Source of the DNA: JAMCXS01 sp964459065
Lineage (GTDB): Bacteria; Acidobacteriota; Terriglobia; UBA7540
Assembly: GCA_964459065.1 (NCBI GenBank)
Contig: CAYWMN010000085.1
Coordinates: forward strand, 1 to 13,705
Length of the DNA: 13,705 bases
Direction of reading: 5' to 3'
The notes beneath the pieces are model-generated. The model saw nothing but the letters and a program-made list of their open reading frames with translations, did not search any database and had not been told where the DNA came from. Numbering within the stretch: the first letter of the stretch is position 1; each line of letters starts with the position of its first letter. The position numbers and the translations under genes were made by a program. This document shows positions 1 to 6,380 of this stretch, one piece after another.

Positions 1-1061
1 GTGGCGATGCCCGCCTCCAGACCTCCGGCGCCTCCCAGCAGATGCCCGGTCATGGATTTTGTGGAACTAATGCCGATCTTTCGGGCATGATCGCCAAAAA
101 CCTTCTTGATGGCCAGCGTTTCCAGCCGGTCGTTGATCGTGGTAGAGGTGCCATGCGCGTTGATGTAACTCACCTGCTCCGGCGCTACCTTGGCGTCCGA
201 AAGCGTGTTCCGCATCACCCGGACGGCGCCGTCGGCGTTCTCGGAAGGCTGCGTGATGTGGAACGCATCTCCGGACATCCCGTAGCCCACCACTTCCGCA
301 AGAATCGCGGCGCCGCGTTTTCTGGCGAATTCGAGTTCTTCGAGGATCAGGATGCCGGAGCCTTCTCCGATGACAAAGCCGTTGCGTTCGCGGTCAAAGG
401 GCCGGCTGGCCTTTTCCGGTTCGTCATTGCGGGTTGAAAGAGCGCGCATGGAAGCGAAGCCACCCACGCCCATGGGCGTGATGGCGGCTTCGGCTCCGCC
501 GCAGATCATGACGTCGGCATCGCCGCGCTCGATCAGCTTGTAGGAATCGCCCACCGCATGGGCGCTGGAAGAACAGGCCGTGCAGGTGGCGGAATTGGGA
601 CCCTTGGCTCCCCAGCGGATCGAAACAAATCCGGAAGCCAGGTTCACAATGGCCGCCGGAATAAAGAACGGGGAGATCCTTCGCGGGCCGCCCTTCATCA
701 GCGACGTATGCTCGCGCTCAATCACATCGAATCCGCCGATTCCGGAACCGATGTAGACGCCGGCGCGCTCCGCAAGGTCCGGCGTGATCTCCAGCCCGGA
801 CTGCTGCATGGCGAACTCGGCCGCCGCCATGCCGAACTGGATGAACAGCCCCATCTTCTTGACTTCTTTTTTTTCGATAAAAAGAAGGGGATCGAATTCC
901 TTGACTTCCGCGGCAAAAGTGACGGGAAATCCGGTCGTGTCAAAATGGGTGATGGGCGCAGCCCCGCTTTTGCCCGCCAGGAGGTTGCCCCAGGTTTCTT
1001 CGGTCCCCACCCCGAGGGCGCTGACTAAACCAACCCCTGTCACCACAACTCTTCGCGCCAA
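1..1061 (-). CDS. fabF: Beta-ketoacyl-ACP synthase II FabF (3' end outside window)
   Basis: FabF is the cytoplasmic condensing enzyme that extends acyl-ACP with malonyl-ACP. The visible 353 residues begin MARRVVVTGVGLVSALG. They carry the nucleophile Cys163 in TACSSS, the first His in NAHGTST, and Lys plus the second His in STKSMTGHLLGGAGG, so the Cys-His-His catalytic set is complete. A family member is usually about 412 residues, so roughly 60 are cut off at the left edge. The start is a TTG at 1061, chosen because AGGAGG lies about 8 bases upstream and the protein then begins at the usual FabF N-terminus; no ATG fits. It is the last visible gene of the fatty-acid operon and lies 29 bases after acpP, so it is surely cotranscribed with it. 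A run of eight A in the mRNA falls at about residues 63-65 (see the separate dyad). The family call is secure; FabB or a plant-type KAS is less likely given the acpP-fabF context. Confidence 0.96.
   Translation of the reverse strand, partial: MARRVVVTGVGLVSALGVGTEETWGNLLAGKSGAAPITHFDTTGFPVTFAAEVKEFDPLLFIEKKEVKKMGLFIQFGMAAAEFAMQQSGLEITPDLAERAGVYIGSGIGGFDVIEREHTSLMKGGPRRISPFFIPAAIVNLASGFVSIRWGAKGPNSATCTACSSSAHAVGDSYKLIERGDADVMICGGAEAAITPMGVGGFASMRALSTRNDEPEKASRPFDRERNGFVIGEGSGILILEELEFARKRGAAILAEVVGYGMSGDAFHITQPSENADGAVRVMRNTLSDAKVAPEQVSYINAHGTSTTINDRLETLAIKKVFGDHARKIGISSTKSMTGHLLGGAGGLEAGIA
863..887 (-). repeat. A/T dyad with an A8 tract inside fabF
   Basis: In the fabF mRNA sense, CTTCTTTTT is followed by a 7-base loop and then AAAAAGAAG, a perfect 9-bp dyad. 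It includes a homopolymer of eight A (plus-strand T at 867-874) encoding part of FIEKKEVKK. It is unusually AT-rich for this GC-rich gene. The reading frame continues intact on both sides, so it is not a frameshift in the assembly. It could simply be codon use for consecutive lysines. Confidence 0.5.
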
Positions 1062-1090
1062 GTTTCGTCCCTCCTGGGGGCCGTGTCCGT

Positions 1091-1339
1091 TCAATTCTTC
1101 GCGGGCTTGACGTGGGCCTGGATATAGGTGATGGCATCCTTGACGGTCTGAATCTGCTCGGCATCTTCGTCAGGAATCTCAATTTCAAACTTTTCCTCAA
1201 AGGCCATAACCAACTCCACGATGTCCAGAGAGTCGGCCCCCAGGTCATCCACAAAATGCGCCGTGGGGGTAACCTCTCCCTCATCAACTCCCAATTGCTC
1301 AACGATAATCTGCTTGATCTCTGCTTCTACCGAAGCCAT
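1091..1339 (-). CDS. acpP: Acyl carrier protein
   Basis: An 82-residue acidic acyl carrier protein, close to the usual 77-80 residues. It carries growing acyl chains on a 4'-phosphopantetheine arm for all the Fab enzymes encoded beside it and for PlsX. The attachment serine is Ser37 in the signature DDLGADSLDIVELV, and the fold is marked by MASVEAEIKQII at the start and the acidic helix EEKFEIEIPDEDA. The open frame extends further upstream, but the ATG at 1339 is the start. GAGGAGG lies about 8 bases before it, and the upstream extension would run through the promoter described separately. The C-terminal tail HVKPAKN is a few residues longer than in E. coli. It sits between fabG and fabF. 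A dedicated promoter in the fabG-acpP gap fits the large amounts of ACP that cells need. Confidence 0.98.
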   Translation of the reverse strand: MASVEAEIKQIIVEQLGVDEGEVTPTAHFVDDLGADSLDIVELVMAFEEKFEIEIPDEDAEQIQTVKDAITYIQAHVKPAKN

Positions 1340-1373
1340 AAAAGTATCCTCCTCATTCTTCACGGGGTTGGCT

Positions 1374-1402
1374 ATTCTAACTTTAGCACCAGCGCGCGTC
1401 AA
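1374..1402 (-). promoter_or_regulatory. Sigma70-type promoter for acpP-fabF
   Basis: Read on the minus strand, TTGACG (1397-1402) is followed by a 17-base spacer and TAGAAT (1374-1379). That is 5/6 and 5/6 to the housekeeping consensus with the ideal spacing. The predicted transcript start, near 1367, leaves a leader of about 28 bases that contains the acpP ribosome site. Just upstream lie two short GC dyads (CCCGG/CCGGG at 1407-1417 and GAGGG/CCCTC at 1432-1444) that could slow polymerase arriving from fabG. Neither has a U-run, so I do not call a terminator. Confidence 0.75.
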
Positions 1403-1473
1403 GCGGCCCGGACCGGGGGAAGACTCCTTTCGAGGGCTGCCCTCCCTGCGGACGAACCGTTGATGGGTTGGCT

Positions 1474-2220
1474 TCAAGCCATGTATAACCCGCCGTTAAT
1501 GTTCAGCACATGACCCGTAATATAACCCGCTTCCTCCGAAGCGAGGAAACTCACCCCACAGGCAACCTCCCGGTCGGTTCCCATTCGGCCGAGAGGAATC
1601 ACACTCAATAATTTATCATGGACGCTCGCCGGGAGCTTGTCCGTCATCGGCGTCGCAATAAATCCCGGGGCCACGGCATTGACGGTGATGTTCCTGCGGG
1701 CGACTTCGGCCGCAACCGCCTTGGTCAGCCCAATCAGCCCCGCCTTGGAAGCGACGTAATTCGCCTGGCCGGGATTTCCCGCCTGCGCAACCACCGAGGT
1801 CATGTTGATAATCCGGCCGTAGCGCTGCCGCACCATGCCGGGCAGGACTTGCTTGATGCAGTGATAAGCGCCATCCAGATTCGTCCGCAAAACGGTATCC
1901 CAATCGTCCGGCCTCATTCGCAAAATCAGGTTATCGCGCACCATGCCGGCGTTGTTCACCAGAATATCAATCTTTTTCCAGCTCTCCAAAACTTTGCTGA
2001 TGCCGGCCTGGATCGTCTCAGGATTTGAAACATCCACGTTCACGACCATGGCGGTTCTGCCCAAGGCTTCAATTTCCCTGGCGACCGCCTGAAGCTTTTC
2101 CTCGCTGCGGCTCGCCAGCGCGACATCGGCTCCGGCCTGGGCCAGCGCCAGGGCGCAGGCTTTTCCAATGCCCTGAGAAGCTCCGGTAATGACTGCAATA
2201 CGGCCTTCCAAACTCATCAT
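1474..2220 (-). CDS. fabG: 3-oxoacyl-ACP reductase FabG
   Basis: A 248-residue NADPH-dependent short-chain dehydrogenase/reductase that reduces 3-oxoacyl-ACP to 3-hydroxyacyl-ACP, the first reduction of each elongation cycle. Visible are the cofactor motif TGASQGIG (12-19), NNAG (89-92), the catalytic Asn in RTNLDGAY (114), Ser142 in NMTSVVAQAG, and the Tyr155-x3-Lys159 pair in YVASKAG. The C-terminus, ITGHVLNINGGLYMA, is the standard FabG ending. Length matches the family (about 245). Two adjacent ATGs (2220 and 2217) are possible. No strong Shine-Dalgarno is seen, only GGGTG a few bases away; MSLEGR is the more usual FabG beginning. Its place between fabD and acpP supports FabG over the many other short-chain reductases. 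It is 68 bases downstream of fabD. Confidence 0.97.
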   Translation of the reverse strand: MMSLEGRIAVITGASQGIGKACALALAQAGADVALASRSEEKLQAVAREIEALGRTAMVVNVDVSNPETIQAGISKVLESWKKIDILVNNAGMVRDNLILRMRPDDWDTVLRTNLDGAYHCIKQVLPGMVRQRYGRIINMTSVVAQAGNPGQANYVASKAGLIGLTKAVAAEVARRNITVNAVAPGFIATPMTDKLPASVHDKLLSVIPLGRMGTDREVACGVSFLASEEAGYITGHVLNINGGLYMA

Positions 2221-2288
2221 TTACACCCAAAAACCCGCGCGTTTTAACGAAAAGCCCAGCCTCTGTGATGCATTCGGACTCGGCGCAG

Positions 2289-3248
2289 TTACATGGATTT
2301 TAGCGCAGCAATCGAATCCTTCACGGAATCCAGCGTTCCCGTCTGGAAAGCTTTCGCCGCGGGGTCAATCTGCCTCATTAACCCCGAAAGAACTTTTCCC
2401 GGGCCGGTCTCGACGAAAAACTCCACTCCTTCAGCGCGGAGCGCTCGCATCGAGTCGGTCCACAGCACCGGGGCAACAACCTGCCGCTTTAATCCCTCAC
2501 GAACCTCCGCAGCCGAAGACACGATGGCGGCATCCGAGTTCCTCGCTATCGGAAACTGAGGGTCGCACATGGCCACTGCATCCAGATCCGCGGACAGGCG
2601 TTCAGCCGCGGGCCGCATCAAGGCACAATGAAAAGGCGCGCTGACGTTCAGCTTCAACGCGCGTTTGGCGCCGCGGGCTTTGGCCAGTTCAATCGCCCTA
2701 TCAACAGCCCCCTGGTCGCCGGCGATCACGATCTGGCGAGGCGAATTCAAATTGGCCGGCGACACCACCTCACCCTGGGCCGCCTCGCGGCAAACCTCCT
2801 CGACGGCGTCAATCGCCAGGTCCAGAATCGCCGCCATGGCTCCCTGGCCCACCGGAACAGCTTCCTGCATGTACTGGCCGCGCCGGCGAACCAAACGCAA
2901 CGCGTCGCCCAGTTCGAGCGTCCCGGCCATCACCAGCGCCGCATATTCACCTAAACTGTGGCCCGCAACGAAATCCGGCTGGATGCCGTTTTCGGCCAGC
3001 ACCCGCGCCGCAGCAACTGAAACCGCAAGGATTGCCGGCTGCGTGTTCGCCGTCAGCTGCAATGCCTCCACCGGACCGTCAAAACAAATTTTTGAAAGGG
3101 AAAAACCCAGAGCCGCATCCGCCTGCTCAAAAACCTGCCGCGCGGAGGCAAAATTCTCAGCCAGTTCACGGCCCATGCCGGGCGCCTGCGAACCCTGGCC
3201 CGGGAAAATAAACGCAACCTTAGCCAACCGAGGACCCCCGCCAGCCAT
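2289..3248 (-). CDS. fabD: Malonyl-CoA:ACP transacylase FabD
   Basis: It transfers malonyl from CoA to ACP, providing the extender unit for FabH and FabF. The 319-residue protein shows the N-terminal oxyanion loop FPGQGSQ (about 15-21), the nucleophile elbow GHSLGEYAAL with Ser98, Arg123 in RRGQYMQEA, and the second catalytic His207 in NVSAPFHCALM. The length is normal (about 310). The ATG at 3248 gives MAGGGPRLAKVAFIFPGQ, a little longer than typical. A TTG at 3227 would give MAKVAFIFPGQGSQ, closer to the family norm, and fabF in the same operon also uses TTG. The ATG has AGAGG about 11 bases upstream, so I keep it with moderate confidence. It lies 54 bases downstream of fabH. Confidence 0.96.
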   Translation of the reverse strand: MAGGGPRLAKVAFIFPGQGSQAPGMGRELAENFASARQVFEQADAALGFSLSKICFDGPVEALQLTANTQPAILAVSVAAARVLAENGIQPDFVAGHSLGEYAALVMAGTLELGDALRLVRRRGQYMQEAVPVGQGAMAAILDLAIDAVEEVCREAAQGEVVSPANLNSPRQIVIAGDQGAVDRAIELAKARGAKRALKLNVSAPFHCALMRPAAERLSADLDAVAMCDPQFPIARNSDAAIVSSAAEVREGLKRQVVAPVLWTDSMRALRAEGVEFFVETGPGKVLSGLMRQIDPAAKAFQTGTLDSVKDSIAALKSM

Positions 3249-3302
3249 CTGAAATAGGACCTCTCGAAGGCCCTGCGCCGATTACCGCGACCTTGCCGTT
3301 GG

Positions 3303-4283
3303 CTACCACCGTAAGAGCACCGATCCCCAAGTCACCCCCGCTCCGAAGGCGGACATTAAGATCAAATCGCCTTTTTTGACCCGGCCGGCGCGCACGCACT
3401 CATCGAGACAAATCGGGATGGACGCCGAAGACGTATTCCCGATCCGGCTGATGTTGGAATAAACCTTTTCAACCGGAATCCGCAGGCGTTCGCGAACCGC
3501 TTCCGTGATGCGCTGGTTGGCCTGATGCGGAATGAACAAATCAATTTGCTCAGAAGAAATTCCCGCTGTCTCCAAAACACGGGACGAAACCTCTTCCAGG
3601 CTGCGAACCGCAACTTTAAAGAGTTCGTTTCCCCGCATTTTGATGAAGTGGTCCCGCGCTTCGACCGTCGCGCAACTTGCGGGCCGCGCGGTTCCTCCGG
3701 CGGGAATAAAGAGGTGGTCCGCAAAATTCCCGTTGGTGTGCACTTCCGAGGCCAGGATTCCCGCTCCGGTATTGACCGGCCCCAGGATGCTGGCCGCAAC
3801 GCCATCGCCGAAAATCACACAGGTGGCGCGGTCCTGGTAATCGAGATATCGGGAAAGCAGTTCCGCGCCGATCACCAGGGCGTACTTCGCCTTGCCGGTT
3901 TTGACAAATTGATCGACAACCGTCATTCCGAAAAGGAATCCCGAGCACGCCGCCGCCATATCAAAGGCGCAGCAGGTTCCCGCTCCCAATTCGCGCTGAA
4001 TCAAAGCAGCCGTGGAAGGCAGCGGCATATCCGGAGAGATTGTCGAACAGATGATCAGGTCAAGATCTTCGGGAGCAATTCCGGCCATCTCCAGGGCATT
4101 TCGCGCAGCCTTCACGGATAAAGTGGAAGTGGTTTCATCCGGAGCCGCCTGCCGCCGCTCTTTGATGCCCGTCCGCTCGGTGATCCACTTATCGGAGGTA
4201 TCGACCAGCTTTTCAAGATCAGCATTGGTGATGACCTTTTCTGGCAGCGCCCGCCCTGTACCCAAAATGCCGGTTTGAATCAT
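3303..4283 (-). CDS. fabH: Beta-ketoacyl-ACP synthase III FabH
   Basis: FabH starts fatty-acid synthesis by condensing a short acyl-CoA with malonyl-ACP. The 326 residues include Cys113 in MAAACSGFLFG, His253 in IPHQANQRI and Asn283 in IGNTSSASIP, giving the Cys-His-Asn triad of the KASIII family. The N-terminus, ILGTGRALPEKVITNADLEK, is also typical, as is WITERTGIKERR. Length matches the family (about 317-330). The ATG at 4283 is preceded by GAGGG with about 6 bases of spacing. The gene starts only 19 bases after the plsX stop, so the two are very likely translated from one message. The primer preference (straight or branched chain) cannot be judged from these residues. Confidence 0.97.
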   Translation of the reverse strand: MIQTGILGTGRALPEKVITNADLEKLVDTSDKWITERTGIKERRQAAPDETTSTLSVKAARNALEMAGIAPEDLDLIICSTISPDMPLPSTAALIQRELGAGTCCAFDMAAACSGFLFGMTVVDQFVKTGKAKYALVIGAELLSRYLDYQDRATCVIFGDGVAASILGPVNTGAGILASEVHTNGNFADHLFIPAGGTARPASCATVEARDHFIKMRGNELFKVAVRSLEEVSSRVLETAGISSEQIDLFIPHQANQRITEAVRERLRIPVEKVYSNISRIGNTSSASIPICLDECVRAGRVKKGDLILMSAFGAGVTWGSVLLRW

Positions 4284-4302
4284 GCCGGACCCTCAAAACC
4301 TT

Positions 4303-5316
4303 TCAATTTTTGCTGAGCGCAGCAAGAGCCAATTCACGCTCGATTTTCTCGTTCACACGGCCGTTTGAAAATTCCGCCGCCACGCGAATGGCATTCTTGA
4401 CGGCGTTGGCGTTGGAACCCCCGTGGCAAATGATGCAAGCACCCTTCACTCCCAGCAGCGGGGCGCCTCCATACTCCGAGTAGTCCAGACGCTTTTTGAC
4501 ATCTTGAAACGCTTTCCGGGAAAGCGCAAAGCCAACCTTTGAGGAAATCGTGCTGGAAAAGGCTTCTTTAAGAAGCGTCGACATCGTATCCACAAAGCCT
4601 TCGCTCACTTTGAGCACGATGTTTCCGATGAACCCATCCGCCACGATGACATCCACCCGCCCGTTAAACAGGTCGCGTCCCTCAACGTTGCCGACAAAAT
4701 TAAGCGACGACTGGTTGAGCCGAGCCAGCACCTCGCGGGTCACCTCATTGCCTTTATGGGACTCGGATCCGTTTGAAAGCAAACCGACCCGGGGCTTGTC
4801 CACGCCCAGAATCTTGCGGCAATAGATCTCGCCCATCACCGCAAACTGCTCCAGGTGCAAAGGCTTGCAATTCACATTGGCCCCGACGTCCAGCAAAACC
4901 GTCGCCTTCCCCCTCTTCGAGGTGGGAAAAACCTGGGCCAGGGCCGGACGATCCACGCCTTCGAGCGTGCCCATCACAATCTTCGCGGCGGTCATCACCG
5001 CTCCGGTATTCCCGGCGCTGATCAAGCCGTCGACCTGCCCGTCCCGCACCAGCCGGGCCGCCACCCGAATCGAGGAGTCGCGCTTCTGCCGGAAGGCTTT
5101 GGCGGCCTTGTCCTCCATGGTGACGGCTTCGGACGCATGAACCACTTCAATCTTGAGGCTCCCGGCTCCCCGGGCGGCCAGTTCGGAATCCAGAAGGCGC
5201 TTCGGCCCTACCAAGAAGACCTCGGCATAGCCCGCCCCCGCTGCTTGAATAGCTCCCTCGATTTCAGGGACAGGGGCCGTCTCGGAACCCATTGAATCAA
5301 CGGCGATACGGCGCAT
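4303..5316 (-). CDS. plsX: Phosphate acyltransferase PlsX
   Basis: PlsX turns acyl-ACP into acyl-phosphate, the donor for PlsY in glycerophospholipid synthesis, and so links the Fab genes to membrane lipids. It is a peripheral membrane protein. The 337 residues fit the family (about 330-355). Family blocks are the N-terminal IAVDSMGSETAP (4-15), SAGNTGA (100-106), LLDVGANVNC (141-150), SNGSESHKGNE (181-191) and VADGFIGNIVLK. The first block differs from the common DAMGGD: it reads DSMGSE here, conservative but worth noting. No Shine-Dalgarno is evident before the ATG at 5316. Initiation may depend on coupling or on the structured leader, where two dyads lie 25-60 bases upstream. It is 73 bases after rpmF and 19 bases before fabH, the standard place for plsX. 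Confidence 0.96.
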   Translation of the reverse strand: MRRIAVDSMGSETAPVPEIEGAIQAAGAGYAEVFLVGPKRLLDSELAARGAGSLKIEVVHASEAVTMEDKAAKAFRQKRDSSIRVAARLVRDGQVDGLISAGNTGAVMTAAKIVMGTLEGVDRPALAQVFPTSKRGKATVLLDVGANVNCKPLHLEQFAVMGEIYCRKILGVDKPRVGLLSNGSESHKGNEVTREVLARLNQSSLNFVGNVEGRDLFNGRVDVIVADGFIGNIVLKVSEGFVDTMSTLLKEAFSSTISSKVGFALSRKAFQDVKKRLDYSEYGGAPLLGVKGACIICHGGSNANAVKNAIRVAAEFSNGRVNEKIERELALAALSKN

Positions 5317-5340
5317 GGTCTAAAAGAGCTGTTAAGAGAG

Positions 5341-5356
5341 TGTGATTCCGATCACA
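5341..5356. promoter_or_regulatory. CRP/FNR-like palindrome upstream of plsX
   Basis: TGTGATTCCGATCACA is two perfect half-sites, TGTGA and TCACA, separated by 6 bases. This is the arrangement bound by CRP-type regulators in Proteobacteria. It lies 24 bases upstream of the plsX start in the rpmF-plsX gap. As RNA it would form a 6-bp stem with a four-base loop. I see no good promoter next to it, so an RNA role is as likely as an operator. Confidence 0.4.
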
Positions 5357-5376
5357 GGCTAAACAAAGTTTAGGCC
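5357..5376. repeat. Second dyad abutting the CRP-like site
   Basis: GGCTAAACAAAGTTTAGGCC contains the perfect 6-3-6 dyad CTAAAC-AAA-GTTTAG, extended by GG/CC flanks with one offset base. It directly touches the TGTGA-N6-TCACA palindrome. On the transcribed minus strand it would form a stable stem between rpmF and plsX. No U-run follows, so it is not a standard intrinsic terminator. It could be an mRNA processing or stability element, or a second operator. Confidence 0.4.
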
Positions 5377-5389
5377 CGCTCCTGCTACC

Positions 5390-5575
5390 TCAGATCGCTT
5401 CTTCCACCAGGACCACTTCGCGACCGTGGTAATGTCCACAGCGGGGACATGCATGATGAGGCAATTTTGCTTCATGACAATTCGGGCACTCGGCCAGCCC
5501 CTGTTTTGCCAAGTGATCATGAGCACGCCGGCGATTGCGCCGGGCTCTTGAATGTCGTCGTTTAGGATTTGGCAT
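5390..5575 (-). CDS. rpmF: 50S ribosomal protein L32
   Basis: A 61-residue, very basic protein of the large ribosomal subunit. It has the L32 beginning MPNPKRRHSRARRNRRRAHD and a four-cysteine zinc ribbon: Cys30 and Cys33 in CPNC, and Cys43 and Cys46 in CPRC. It is therefore the zinc-binding (C+) form rather than the cysteine-free paralogue used under zinc limitation. The start at 5575 has AAGGA about 8 bases upstream. Its place between yceD and plsX is a widely conserved arrangement coupling ribosome and lipid synthesis. The 147-base gap before it (5576-5722) holds a possible stem (CTTGCC/GGCAAG) but no convincing promoter. Confidence 0.98.
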   Translation of the reverse strand: MPNPKRRHSRARRNRRRAHDHLAKQGLAECPNCHEAKLPHHACPRCGHYHGREVVLVEEAI

Positions 5576-5722
5576 TCTGAATTTCCTTCACTGCAAAGTT
5601 CTCTTGCCGCTCTTGACGGCAGGCAAGGTTAAATTTACACCCGTTTCCTTTTTCTGCACCCATGAAGTCAAAGTTAATCTCTTCCACGGGAGCGAACCCT
5701 TTGGCCTAATCTCTGCCTGACT

Positions 5723-6229
5723 CTATTTTTTTAAGAAAGCAAAAGGGGAGTCCTCTCGCTGGGAGGAGCACCCACACTGTTCGACATTTCGATTCGCGCC
5801 ACAGGTAGGGCAAAGGCCCAAACAGTCAGGTCGGCAAAGCACCTTCATGGGAACCGATAAAAGCACCTGTTCGGCCACCACCTGGTTTAAATCAACACCC
5901 TCGCCGGAGTAAAACCCCACCCTTAACTCATCTCCCGGCAGTTCGATTTCTTCCTCCCTGGCGATGGCCGCCATAGGCCGGAATATCAAGTCAAAATGAG
6001 ACTCGACAGGAAGCTCGACTTCTCCGAGGCAACGGTCGCAGGCCGATTCAACCCGCGTAGAAATACTGCCCCGGAGACCGATCTCCTTTTCCACCAGTTC
6101 CGCGACTGCCTCTACCTTGAGAGGTCCAACCTGGTGAAACCTGGCCTCATGGTAGTTCAGTGCGCCCGGCGGGTAAATCTTTGATACCGAGATTCGGTGA
6201 AGCTCAAGCTCCCGGAGGCTAATCAGCAC
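5723..6229 (-). CDS. yceD: DUF177 / YceD family protein
   Basis: A YceD family member (DUF177), almost always encoded just before rpmF; in E. coli and plants it is linked to 23S rRNA processing or accumulation. Residues of note are CDRC in the middle and the C-terminal cluster CRPDCLGLCPTCGANRN followed by CGC, which suggests a bound metal. I choose the GTG at 6229, giving a 168-residue protein that begins MLISLRELELHRISV, like family members. An ATG at 6244 is in frame. However, the predicted transcript starts only about 5 bases before it, and its own first codons (GGAGGAGG) form an excellent ribosome site 5 bases before the GTG. It is the first gene of the lipid operon. Confidence 0.93.
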   Translation of the reverse strand: MLISLRELELHRISVSKIYPPGALNYHEARFHQVGPLKVEAVAELVEKEIGLRGSISTRVESACDRCLGEVELPVESHFDLIFRPMAAIAREEEIELPGDELRVGFYSGEGVDLNQVVAEQVLLSVPMKVLCRPDCLGLCPTCGANRNVEQCGCSSQREDSPFAFLKK

Positions 6230-6255
6230 AAAGGCCTCCTCCATCCAAATATATC

Positions 6256-6283
6256 ATTATAGCTTCCAGGAGGTCTATGTCAA
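6256..6283 (-). promoter_or_regulatory. Consensus sigma70 promoter of the yceD-rpmF-plsX-fab operon
   Basis: Read on the minus strand, TTGACA (6278-6283) and TATAAT (6256-6261) are both perfect hexamers, separated by 16 bases. The transcript should begin near 6249, about 20 bases before the GTG start at 6229. Such a strong core promoter fits a housekeeping operon. The divergent polysaccharide genes begin on the other side of it. Confidence 0.85.
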
Positions 6284-6321
6284 GAAACGCTGATAAAACA
6301 AGGACTTACTTGTGACCATCT

Positions 6322-6333
6322 AACCGGTCGGTT
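6322..6333. promoter_or_regulatory. Palindrome AACCG-GT-CGGTT, possible operator
   Basis: AACCGGTCGGTT is a 5-2-5 dyad in the intergenic space between the divergent units, about 39 bases upstream of the yceD -35 box. ACCGGTCGGT-like palindromes are common TetR-family operators. No regulator gene is present in this window, so the assignment is a guess from shape and position only. Confidence 0.25.
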
Positions 6334-6380
6334 GGCGGCGATTTGCTCCCGGCCACCGGACAACTTCGCCCCTGTCTCCT

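Noticed and set aside
1403..1473. An intrinsic terminator between fabG and acpP
   Set aside because: The short GC dyads have tiny loops and no U-run, and the genes are better explained as one operon with an internal promoter.
5576..5722. A promoter for rpmF (TTGACT in the yceD-rpmF gap)
   Set aside because: No -10 box occurs at a workable distance; the nearest AT-rich hexamer is about 28 bases away.
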